Below, piece after piece: positions 55,316-64,000 of a stretch of DNA of 64,000 bases. How positions within the stretch are numbered: the stretch's first letter is position 1; every line of letters begins with the position of its first letter. Source of the stretch: Anthoceros angustus (taxonomy: Eukaryota > Streptophyta > Anthocerotopsida > Anthocerotales > Anthocerotaceae). Made by a program: the position numbers and the translations under genes. Under the pieces are notes generated by a model. The model was given only the letters and a program-made list of their open reading frames with translations. It did not search any database and was not told where the DNA came from. The stretch is from positions 372,001 to 436,000 of the forward strand of contig MU008186.1 in assembly GCA_010909165.1 (NCBI GenBank). Direction: 5' to 3'.

Positions 55316-55910
55316 AAGCAGAAGGATCTTGAGTGGAAGTGATATGAATTCCCAACTGGATGTATCATTGACAGCGAAATTTGTTGGTGGCGTGGACGAG
55401 TGGAAGGTGCTCAACTTACTAGCCTTCCTTCGTCTCAAGAATCTGAATGTAATCCCCTCTAGAGCACCTCATGTTAGTGTGCTTGGGGTTTGAAGGATGT
55501 ATTTTTCTCAACTACTTTAACATAGAGAAACTCAACGAAAAAAATTGGGTGTATTAGGGCATGAGTTAGGCAGGGAGAGGAAAGGTTCCTTGTAAAATAA
55601 GCCATGTGATACAAGAGGAAGTTCACAAGCTCTAACATAGGAAGTCATATGATGTAAGAGAAATGGGCCCTTGATATGATAAGCCATGTGATATACGAGG
55701 AATGGATCTCTCATATAAGAGACATATAGATGTATGGTATGTAGCTATGTAGTTCCATAGTAGGCTAACACGCTTGTGATATTTGCACTGCGGTTTGTAG
55801 CTATATGGCTCTGTAAGAGGCTCGGGATATAAAAATAATTGCATCTTGTAACTAATGTAGCTTTACAAGAGGATCGTGGTATTAGAGGATCCTGATTTTA
55901 TGAAATACAT

Positions 55911-56060
55911 GGACGAGACTACTTCCTAAAAAATGTAAAGAAGTATGCGGAGTGTAGCTATGTGTTCTATAAATAAGAGGTTCGTGGACGAGACTACTTC
56001 CTAAAAAATGTAAAGAAGTATGCGGAGTGTAGCTATGTGTTCAATAAATAAGAGGTTCGT
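55911..56060. repeat. 75-bp tandem duplication
   Basis: Units starting GGACGAGACTACTTCC at 55911 and 55986 differ at one visible base (TTCTATAAA against TTCAATAAA). Confidence 0.85.
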
Positions 56061-56123
56061 GATAATTGTAAGAAACTACGTGTGGGCTATCTATATGACA
56101 ATTCTCCATATGAAATTACATTT

Positions 56124-56146
56124 GATCCATAATGCCATTATGGATC
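56124..56146. repeat. Perfect 11-bp palindrome arms
   Basis: GATCCATAATG and CATTATGGATC are separated by one base. Confidence 0.8.
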
Positions 56147-56161
56147 ATTGTAGAGGGGCAT

Positions 56162-56204
56162 CTTATATAATAACCCATTGGGTTACAATGGGTTATTATA
56201 TAAG
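56162..56204. repeat. Perfect 19-bp inverted repeat, 5-bp loop
   Basis: CTTATATAATAACCCATTG (56162-56180) is exactly complementary to CAATGGGTTATTATATAAG (56186-56204) around GGTTA. It is AT-rich and able to extrude as a cruciform. Confidence 0.85.
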
Positions 56205-56789
56205 AAGTCATATTTGATCTACAATGAGCCCTCGTGTAAGACGCCATGTGCAATATGTAACTGTACAATGTGTAATGGGCCTCCAATATACATAAGAGGC
56301 TTTATACGGTCCATAGCTATACATTCCACAATGGACCCCTGATATGTATGAGGTTGTGCTCGTAGTTGTATAATGGACTCCTTGTACCATAAGAGGTCTA
56401 AGCCGTTTTGGCCCATAATAGCCTCTATATTAAGAAAGTTATTATGGTTTGGACTTTTTGTCCTACAACAGACCTAAGCCGAGTATAGTCCATAATGACC
56501 TCTTTATAAAGAAATTTATTACTGTTTTAATTTAATCAAGTATATCTAGGAAGTTTACGTAAATAAAAAAAGCTTGGTGTTGATTCTTGACACAATCCCC
56601 ACTCTATGTGTGTGCTTGCACTTCAGGATTTGCATTCTGTATGTGCTTGCACTCAAATGACTAAGTAGTACAAGCTATGTTTGACGCATGAATCTAAGTT
56701 TAAGTGCTTTATTAGGGTTTTGGAGGGTTTTGTATGTGTTAAGTGCTTTATTAGGGTTTTGGGTTTATTAGTTGTCATGGAAAATCCGA

Positions 56790-59510
56790 CGTGTCTTGTG
56801 TGTTGCCACTCACAGATCCTTCAAAGATTGTTGATTGAGTCGCCGGGTTCCTCTACGTCTTTCGCTACTACCAAAATTGAGGAGTTCGTACTTTTCTCTC
56901 TTGGACGGGACTTCGAATTCGCTCCGATGGACTGGCTAGTTAAATCAATCTTTGAAGGATGCCGGTAACACATACCGGCAGGCCAGGACAGCCGGGCAGG
57001 GAGAGGACTTGTGTCTAGGAATCATCAAGATGGGAGACAAGGATCAAATGGAGTTGTTCACGGACGGCGGGCACTTGCGGCGAGGACTTCATCGAGGGCA
57101 GTGGTGTGCGAAGATAGAATTGAAGACCGAACACAGTGATATGGCTTCATCAAATGCAGAGCTGGGGATGAAGCATTGGCGTGCTATCGAGCTGGTGAGG
57201 TTGTTAGCGGCACATTTGGAGGACAGTGGTAGCGATTCGAGCCGAAGGAACCGATGTAGAGAGGCGGTTTAACATCGAAGAGATGTTTAACATCTTCCGG
57301 TGGAGTTTCACGCAAGCACGGATGAGAAGATCTCCGAGCTCACACATTTCAAGATGAAGTCAGCGAGATTGCGAAGATGGCCATCAAGAATCGACCCGGT
57401 TACACACCAAGATCATGAGGACCGGTACAGAAGTACTTGCATGCATTGCCATTGTGCATGAAGGTGCAAGCGGCAATAAGGGCAACACTACACCCTCAAG
57501 AATGCGCACGAGATGGCCGACAAGATAGGGCCCGCCCACGCTCGGCAGCCATCTCGCATACTTCCTTGAGGGTAAGGTTGTTCGGTTGTGCACCGCTTGT
57601 TTCACCTTCATGCGCAGCGATATGGCAATGCATGCAAGTACGCCCGCCACCATGATCTTGGTGTCACCAACCGGTCGATTCTTCGAAGCCATCTTCGCAA
57701 TCTCGCTGACTTCATCTTGAAATGTGTGAGTGAGATCTTCTCATCCGTTGCGGAAACTCCACTGAAGATGTTAAACATCTCTTCGATGTTAAACCGCCTC
57801 TACATCGGTTCCTTCAAGCTCGAATCGCTACCATCGGTCCTCCAAATGTGCCAACACCTCACCTTGTGCTCTCGATAGACGCCAATGCTTCATCCCCAAG
57901 TACTGCATTTGATGAAGCCATCACTGTATTCGGCCTTCACCATCTTCGCACACACCACCGCATTTCGATGAAGTCCTCAGCCGGCAAGGTGCCCGCCGTC
58001 CGCGAACAACTCCATTTGATCCTTGTCTCCTCCCATCTCGATTCTAGACACAAGTCCTCCTCGCCGCCAACAGTTGTCCCGCAACACTGATGTGTCTTGT
58101 GTGTTGCCACTCACGGATCCTTCAAAGATTGTTGATTGAGTCGGGTTCCTCTGCGTCCTTCATCGTACCAAAATCGAGGTGCTCGTGCTTCTCTCTTGGT
58201 CGAGACTTGAATTCGCTCCGATGGACTTGCGGTTGGTAGCTCCGTCCGGATCGAGTGTGTCAGGAATCATCAAGATGGAGGACAGTTCAGGAATCATCAA
58301 GATGGAGGAGACAAGGATCAAATGGAGTTGTTCACGGACGGCGACCTGCAAGATCAAAGAGTGGCGGAAGACCACACCAGTGATGGCTTCATCAAATGCG
58401 AGAAATGGGATGAAGCATTGGCGTGCTATCGAGCTGGTGAGTTGTTAGCGGCACATTTGGAGGACCGTGAGTAGCGATTCGAGCCGAAGGAACCGATGTA
58501 GAGGCGGTTTAACATCGAAGAGATGTTTAACATCTTCCGGAGTTTCACGCAAGCACGGATGAGAAGATCTCCAGCTCACACATTTCAAGATGAAGTCAAG
58601 CGAGATTGCGAAGATGGCCATCAAGAATCGACCAGCATGACACACCGCGATGAAGTCAAGCGAGATAGTTTTGAAGAGCAAAACAAGCGAGATTGCGAAG
58701 ATGGCCATCTTCGCACACACTACACCCTCAAGAATGCATTTAGACATGGCGACAAGATAGGGCCCGCCGACACGCTCGGCAGCCATCTCGTACACCTCGA
58801 GGGTATAGTGCCCTTCTGTGTGCACCGCTTGTTTCACCTTCATGCGCAGCGATATGGCAATGCATGCAAGTACGCCCGCCACCATGATCTTGGTGTCACC
58901 AACCGGTCGATTCTTCGAAGCCATCTTCGCAATCTCGCTGACTTCATCTTGAAATGTGTGAGTCGAGATCTTCTCATCCGCGCGGCTCCGAAGACTGTTA
59001 AACATCTCTTCGATGTTAAACCGCTTCCTCTACATCGGTTCCTTCAAGCTCGAATCGCTACCATCGGTCCTCCAAATGTCAACAACCTCACCTTGTGCTC
59101 TCGATAGACGCCAATGCTTCATCCCCAAGTACTGCATTTGATGGCTTACTACTGTATTGGGCCTCCTCCTCTCCTCCCATCTTCGCACACACTACACCGC
59201 ATTTCGATGAAGTCCTTGGTGCCCGCCCCGCGAACAACTCCATTTGATCCTTGTCTCCTCCCATCTTGACGATTCCTAGACACAAGTCCTCCTCGCTGTC
59301 GCTGCCGCTGAGTTGTCCCGGCAACACCGATGTGTCTTGTGTGTTGCCACTCACAGATCCTTCAAAGATTGTTGATTGAGTCGCTGGGTTCCTCTGCGTC
59401 CTTCACTGGTACCAAAATCGAGGTGCTCGTGCTTCTCTCTCTTGGTCGAGACTTCGAATTCGCTCCGATGGACTTGCTGGTTGGTAGCTCCGTCCGGATC
59501 GAGTGTGTCT
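56790..59510. repeat. Two consecutive large foldback units with three direct flanking repeats
   Basis: A block of about 150 bp (starting near TGTGTCTTGTGTGTTGCCAC and ending near CTCCGATGGAC) occurs directly three times: about 56790-56935, 58090-58255 and 59330-59510. Each interval between them is a large inverted repeat: arms about 56985-57520 and 57530-58085, and about 58240-58770 and 58780-59325. For example GATCAAATGGAGTTGTTC near 57040 and near 58315 reappears inverted as GAACAACTCCATTTGATC near 58005 and 59230. Open frames across it (for example a minus-strand frame with KMASKNRPVGDTKIMVAGVL) occur twice per unit for this reason. The protein is not recognised. Confidence 0.85.
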
Positions 59511-59664
59511 AGGCATGCACTCCAGGTGGTCAGTGGCTAAGTCAAAACCCTTAATCAAGGTTAACACACCCCGCTTGCTTAGATCGTGATTAGTGAAACC
59601 TCTAAGTATATATGCGTGTCTAAACTGCATACAAATACTCTTCTGTCCCACTCCAAAGCAAGGG

Positions 59665-59780
59665 GTTGAGATGGGTGAGTTGGATAGCTTGTGCAAAAGA
59701 ACTTCACAATTGAGCACTTGCTTTGGAGTTGAGATGGGTGAGTTGGATAGCTTGTGCAAAAGAACTTCACAATTGAGCAC
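59665..59780. repeat. 63-bp tandem duplication
   Basis: GTTGAGATGGGTGAGTTGGA and the following 40 or so bases are present twice, starting at 59665 and 59728. Confidence 0.8.
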
Positions 59781-59999
59781 CCTTTGGGCGGATCAATACC
59801 TGGATGGGGTGCCAACGCACTCACCCTTTGGGCGGATCAATACCTGGATGGGGTGCCAATGCACTCACCCTTTGGGCGAATCAATACCTAGATGGGGTGC
59901 CAACGCACTCACCCTTTGGGCGGATCAATACCTGAATGGGGTGCGAACTCACTCACCCTTTGGGCGGATCAATACCTGAATGGGGTGCCAACTCACTCG
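59780..59999. repeat. Five 44-bp tandem units
   Basis: Units start CCCTTTGGGCGGATCAATAC and end near GCCAACGCACTCA, with an exact 44-bp period (780, 824, 868, 912, 956 in the last three digits). Confidence 0.9.
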
Positions 60000-60222
60000 A
60001 AGTTTTGAAGAGCAAAAACAAACGGATTTGGACAGAGAGCAAAAACAAACGGATAGTTTTGAAGAGCAAAAAACAAACGGATTTGGACAGAGAGAAAAAA
60101 CAAACAGATAGTTTTGAAGAGCAAAAACAAACGGATTTGGACAGAGAGCAAAAACAAACGGATAGTTTTGAAGAGCAAAAACAAACTGATTTGGACAGAG
60201 AGAAAAAACAAACGGATTGGTA
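60000..60222. repeat. Four 54-bp units, each two 27-bp halves
   Basis: AGTTTTGAAGAGCAAAAACA and TTGGACAGAGAGCAAAAACA halves alternate. In one frame they read FEEQKQTD / LDREQKQTD. This is repeat coding by chance rather than a known protein. Confidence 0.85.
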
Positions 60223-60311
60223 ACATACCCATTGCTATCCTCTCCTCCCTTATCCCTTGTTATCACAAGGGGGTTGGCCTTAAAAGGCCACACCCCCTTG
60301 TGGAGGCCTCA

Positions 60312-60560
60312 TTCCTCTCCTTGGACTTGGGCTTCTTCTCCTCCTCTCCTTGGACTTGGGCTTCTTCTCCTCCTCTCCTTGGATTTGGGCTTTTTCTCCT
60401 CCTCTCCTTGGATAGGGACTTCTTCTCCTCCTCTTCTTGGACTTGGGCTTCTTCTCCTCCTCTCCTTGGATTTGGGCTTTTTCTCCTCCTCTCCTTGGAC
60501 AGGGGCTTCTTCTCCTCCTCTTCTTGGACTTGGGCTTCTTTTCCTCCTCTCCTTGGCCTC
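60312..60560. repeat. About nine units of 28-30 bp, core CTTGGACTTGGGCTTC
   Basis: Pyrimidine-rich units with TTCTCCTCCTCT follow each other. The long open frames on both strands (for example RRGGEEAQVQ repeats) are artefacts. Confidence 0.85.
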
Positions 60561-60604
60561 AAGCCTTGGGCACACTTTAGAGGGTACCTTGCCTACTTGC
60601 TTAA

Positions 60605-60780
60605 AGAGCTAGCCTCGCCTAGCTTCGCCTAGCACACTAAGCCTAGCACGGCCTAGCACGGCCTAGCATCGCCTAGCACACTAAGCCTAGCACGGCCTAG
60701 CATCGCCTAGCACTCTAAGCCTAGCACGCCCAGCACACTAAGCCTAGCACGCCTAGCACACTAAGCCCAGCACTACTATC
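60605..60780. repeat. Minisatellite of CCTAGCAC units
   Basis: GCCTAGCACACTAA and GCCTAGCACGGCCTAGCA variants of 9-20 bp are repeated without a fixed period. Confidence 0.8.
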
Positions 60781-61608
60781 AATCCTAAATCGCCTATCTA
60801 GCACACACGGATCATAGCTTGTAACAGGAGGGAGTGCAGCATCGTGACACAAACACACTCCCCACGAACAACACGCAAATTCCTCACACATCGCTCTCGG
60901 AGTCATAGCTTTGGCCTCCTCATAACACCCTTGCATTGCATATCTAGAGGAGAAGCTATGATCTTGTCCTCAATGGAAGGGTCTATATATACTAGCCCTT
61001 GGCATCGGCATATTCCTAAGATATCCTAATTGGCATCAGCATATGCCGAAAATATCCTAAAAATACACTATAATATACAAGGAATATGCCAAAGCATATT
61101 ACTTGAGCTTATCCACTTAGCTATTGTATCCTAAGAATACACTAGTATGCAAGGAATATGCCAAAGCATATTACTTGAGCTTATCCACTTAGCTATTGCT
61201 AACCATGTTTAATTAACACTAATTAGGCTTAATTAACATAAGCACCTTAGATTAATTAACACTAATCAATGCTTAATTAACACAAGCACCTTAGATTAAT
61301 TAACACTAATTATTTACTTAAAGATAAGTGATCAGATTAATTAATGCTAATCAAACACTAAACCCAAGTGCAGAGATTAGTGTCACACGACATGACAAGG
61401 GTTTTGTATGTGCTTGCATTCAAATGACTAACATGTACTATGTAGGTATGACGTATGAATCTAGGTTTACGTGCTTTATTAGGGTTTTAGATGGTTCAAG
61501 TTCTTGATTCTTGAAAGATTTTTATTACTGTAGTTTAAGGTCAATGAGATTTCTTTCACTCTACTGTGTTTCATTTTACGACAATTTTCATCGTGTGTGT
61601 CTTAAAAG
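60781..61608. other. AT-rich stretch with a 72-bp duplication, no gene seen
   Basis: AAGGAATATGCCAAAGCATA with its following bases is duplicated at 61079 and 61151. TTAATTAACACTAAT motifs recur between 61205 and 61360. The last part is the 5' flank of the GDSL pseudogene. Confidence 0.5.
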
Positions 61609-62700
61609 ATGGAGGTGAAATTATTCTTCAAGATGCTGCTGAGCTTTGAAATCTTTTTCTGCTTGTATATTATTTGTGCGAATGCATTACATTTAACTTT
61701 GCACCATCCACAATATCATGGATCTTTAGATTCATTTGGAGATTCTTTGGTGGATATTGGAAATAATAATCATCTACATATAAAAGCAGCAACTAGAGCT
61801 AATTTTTGTCCATATGGAAATATATTTGACTCGAGAAAAGCAACAGAACAATTTAGTAATGGTCGTATTTTGCAAGACTTTTTTTCTAGTCATCTTCGCT
61901 ATACAAAATTCCCATAGCCATTCTTGGATCATACTCAGAATGCTATAAGATGGGAGGGTGTTAGCTTTGCTTCTGGTAGGGCCAGATTGTTAAGAAGTAC
62001 TCAAAGACAATATGGGCAAGTTTGGTCATTGCATCATCAAGTGGATTTGTTTCAAAAAAGAATGGCACCCTAGATCTTGCAAGACAATTTGGCACGAAAT
62101 CGCGGAAATGTGACTCACAATGTTGCAAAACATCTAGGAAAATCATTATACTATATTGATGTGGGTATAGATGATTTTATAGAGAGGATTTTTGCCAGAC
62201 AAACTATTTCTTCTAGCTTGTTTTGTAAAACTCTCATTAGCAGAATGAGAGATAACATCTGTAGGTTATATAAACAAGGAGCGCGAAAGTTTATTATAGC
62301 TAATAGTGGGCCTATAGGGTGTTCTCCTTTGGTTATGCATGCTACTATATCATCAGGATGCAATAAAAAGGTCAGCAGCCATGTCCAAAGTTATAATCAG
62401 AAGTTGAATCAAATGCTTGACAAAGAATTTCAGCACCATCTTAGAGGAGCTCACCTTGTTGTTCTTCCTACCTTTCATGCCTTTAATGAAATTTTTCATC
62501 ATCATTCTATGTAGGAATTCCAACACAATACAAAAGCATATTGTGGGGATGGAAAAACACCATGTAGGAAGGGATCAAAACTCTGCAAGCATGCCAAAAA
62601 ATTTATTTGGTGGGATCATCTCATATGTCACATAATACTATCCATATTGCAGGTCAATGGTTCTTCAATGGAACAAATTTTCCTCGAAATGGCAAGGATT
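61609..62700 (+). pseudogene. GDSL esterase/lipase, decayed
   Basis: The frame opens with a signal-peptide-like hydrophobic N-terminus and block I, SFGDSLVDIGNNNHL, with the nucleophile Ser. In-frame TAG stops follow at about 61917, 62070 and 62512. Other family parts remain: VSFASGRARLL, GKSLYYIDVGIDDFI (block III region), GARKFIIANSGPIGCSP, and a C-terminal block with FIWWDHLICH, where the catalytic Asp-x-x-His is kept only loosely. Plant GDSL genes normally have several introns and this copy looks mostly continuous, so it may be a retrocopy. The AT-rich codons differ from the gene-dense island. Confidence 0.75.
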
Positions 62701-63560
62701 GCCTTCTATACAAGTTCTATGTCATGCAAATGTAAACATCGATTCTAATATAATCATTGATTGGAATGGCCACAACAATAGTGGAAACTCTGCACCTGAA
62801 CCTAACACACCTTATGATAATCCTTTGCCAAGTGGTAATAGTCCATATGTTTCTTCACCAATGATGTTCACCACTGGTGTTCATTGATATAGCTGTGATA
62901 TACCAGATGTTCAGGTCCTGCTGGTCCCTCTTCTGGCGATGAACCTTCTCCTTCACCTTCCTCTAGTGATTTTACTTCTCGTGGTGTGTCACCTTCTAGT
63001 GCACCGATGACCTCATTGTAAATGGAGATGACGGTATTAGTTTGATAGATACGGACAATGAAGATCATTAGAACAGAAAAGTTTGTACCATAAAATATTT
63101 TATAAAGATATATAGTATAATATTATTTTAATTTATATATATAAATTAAAATTTTAGACCAATTATATCGATGTAAAAGTTTTATATGAATTAAAATATA
63201 CTTGTGCAGTTCATGTATGTCGTTCATATATGTCATTACACTCGATTGTGTCCCTTTCTTGCTATGGCCATAGGCTTTATCGCAGCTAGTTGGACTATAT
63301 GTTCATGCATAAAGGCCAGACAACATTGGGCAGCTCGAGATTGCTGGGTGAGAACATCGCGTAAGTGAAGCTGATAACCTCGAAATATAGGTTTTGATTC
63401 TATCTGCGAACAAGTTTGTCTCTTTCCTGACTGACCTCAGAAACTGGGGACAGGCATCTTAGGCCGGCTAGCAATGTACACGATGGTTCAGTTCATGAAG
63501 GCCCAGATCATGAAATGTAAGTGGCAGCTAAGGTTGTAAGTTGCAGAGAAGGTTTTAACG
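62701..63560. other. Flank between GDSL pseudogene and P450 gene
   Basis: It holds a Pro/Ser-rich open stretch (GPAGPSSGDEPSPSPSSSDF near 62910-62990) that I cannot tie to a gene, then an AT-rich stretch and the presumed P450 promoter and leader. No other gene is supported. Confidence 0.4.
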
Positions 63561-63940
63561 ATGGAGGTAGCATGGATGATTGTAACGGGACTTGTTGTCA
63601 TTCTGTGTTGCCTTAAATTGTTGTTGCAGGTGGGTTCCAAGTTGAAGCTGCCTCCAGGGCCTCCACCCAAGTTGTGTTTTGGGCACCTTTCGATCTTTGG
63701 CTCCCCGCACAAACATGCAGTGTTGGCGGACCTGAGCAAGAAGTATGGACCGCTCATGTTTTTCAAGCTGGGATCCACCCCTGTCGTCGTGGTGTCTTCA
63801 CCTGATGTGGCTGAGGAGTTGTTCAAAACCCAAGATCAGGTGTTTGCAAATCGCTTCCAGACAACAGCCGTGAAGTCGCTGCTCTGTAACCCTGAGTCGA
63901 TTACCTGGGCACCATATGGACCGCGATGGAGGTTTCTGAG
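63561..63940 (+). CDS. Cytochrome P450, A-type, first exon (runs off the window)
   Basis: ATG at 63561 opens 126 codons plus two bases up to a donor at 63941 (GAG then GTAACT). Features in order: an N-terminal membrane anchor, the proline hinge KLPPGPPPKLCFGHL, SKKYGPLMFFKLGSTPVVVV, SSPDVAEELFKTQDQVFANR, and the helix-C motif ITWAPYGPRWRFLR with the WxxxR that contacts haem. This is typical of ER-bound plant A-type P450s (CYP71-clan style). Oxygen-binding and haem-Cys motifs lie beyond the window, so the subfamily and reaction cannot be judged. Confidence 0.88.
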
Positions 63941-64000
63941 GTAACTGTGCTGGTACAAACCTTCGTAAATGTTAAGCTCGGTGTGTGTCCTTCATGCCCA

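Larger units (their letters stand above)
53264..56780. other. AT-rich gene-poor stretch built of minisatellites
   Basis: I see no supported gene in 3.5 kb. The sequence is largely tandem repeats, listed separately, plus degenerate copies of a unit containing GAGGTTCGTG and ATAAGAGG between 55560 and 56450. Confidence 0.5.

Noticed and set aside
57384-59005. Minus- and plus-strand frames of 100-194 codons in the foldback units
   Set aside because: Each appears in both orientations because of the inverted repeats; no family recognised, so not called as genes.
59936-60223. 95-codon frame with EEQKQTD/DREQKQTD repeats
   Set aside because: Coding potential comes only from the 27-bp repeat; no conserved start or end.
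60263-60612. Long open frames on both strands, up to 170 codons
   Set aside because: Entirely made of minisatellite units with repeated peptides; no start context, domain or codon signal.
62910-63020. Pro/Ser-rich stretch like an arabinogalactan or plastocyanin-like tail
   Set aside because: No upstream copper-binding domain or signal peptide could be found in frame.
1-64000. tRNA, rRNA, riboswitch, CRISPR or organellar insert
   Set aside because: Visual scan found no T-arm plus anticodon-arm pattern, no rRNA blocks, no spaced identical repeats with unique spacers and no organelle gene.

Overview
Nuclear DNA of a land plant. The host genes have short GT-AG introns (about 70-170 bp). They include plant-type products (an AP2/ERF protein, PLS-class PPR proteins, a thylakoid-type rubredoxin, a BRIZ-type E3 ligase, an A-type cytochrome P450). 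Three very similar, largely intronless editing-type PPR genes lie within 21 kb, which fits a seed-free plant (bryophyte or lycophyte) with an expanded organellar editing machinery; that lineage call is inference. I saw no organellar, bacterial or CRISPR content.

Layout. 1-2 kb: a lone exon of a TrmA-like RNA methyltransferase, then short repeats. 2-12.3 kb: three host genes, namely a protein combining a C3Hc3H zinc finger with six AP2-like domains (-), a ten-exon SLC19 folate/thiamine-carrier homologue (-), and a twelve-exon BRAP2/BRIZ RING-UBP E3 ligase (+). 12.3-31 kb: a transposon graveyard with PIF/Harbinger remnants, a minus-strand Ty1/copia element broken into pieces, a non-LTR-type reverse-transcriptase element on the plus strand, and two large tandem duplications (about 1.98 kb and 1.54 kb). 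31-52 kb: a gene-dense island in which PPR genes alternate with single-copy housekeeping genes: PPR-A (-), cyclin-D1-binding protein (+), prohibitin-2 (+), PPR-B (-, frameshifted), SGF29 (+), a small membrane protein (-), mercaptopyruvate sulfurtransferase (+), rubredoxin (-), PPR-C (+). 52-61.6 kb: AT-rich, full of minisatellites, with two consecutive large foldback (inverted-repeat) units. 61.6-64 kb: a decayed GDSL lipase and the first exon of a cytochrome P450 that runs off the end.

The most notable points are: (i) the three PPR paralogues share N- and C-termini but carry 5, 9 and 13 PLS triplets of 104 residues, and the largest contains a fresh 624-bp (two-triplet) duplication and a 4-nt frameshift; (ii) the zinc-finger/six-AP2 architecture; (iii) an in-frame TAG in an otherwise intact prohibitin-2; (iv) a 14-nt microexon in SGF29 and a GC-AG intron in the sulfurtransferase; (v) copies of the tandem duplications differ mostly at CTG/CAG sites, which looks more like methylation-linked base-calling error than evolution. 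Exon boundaries were placed by eye from splice sites, phase and family homology. For spliced genes the span is given and exons are listed in the evidence.
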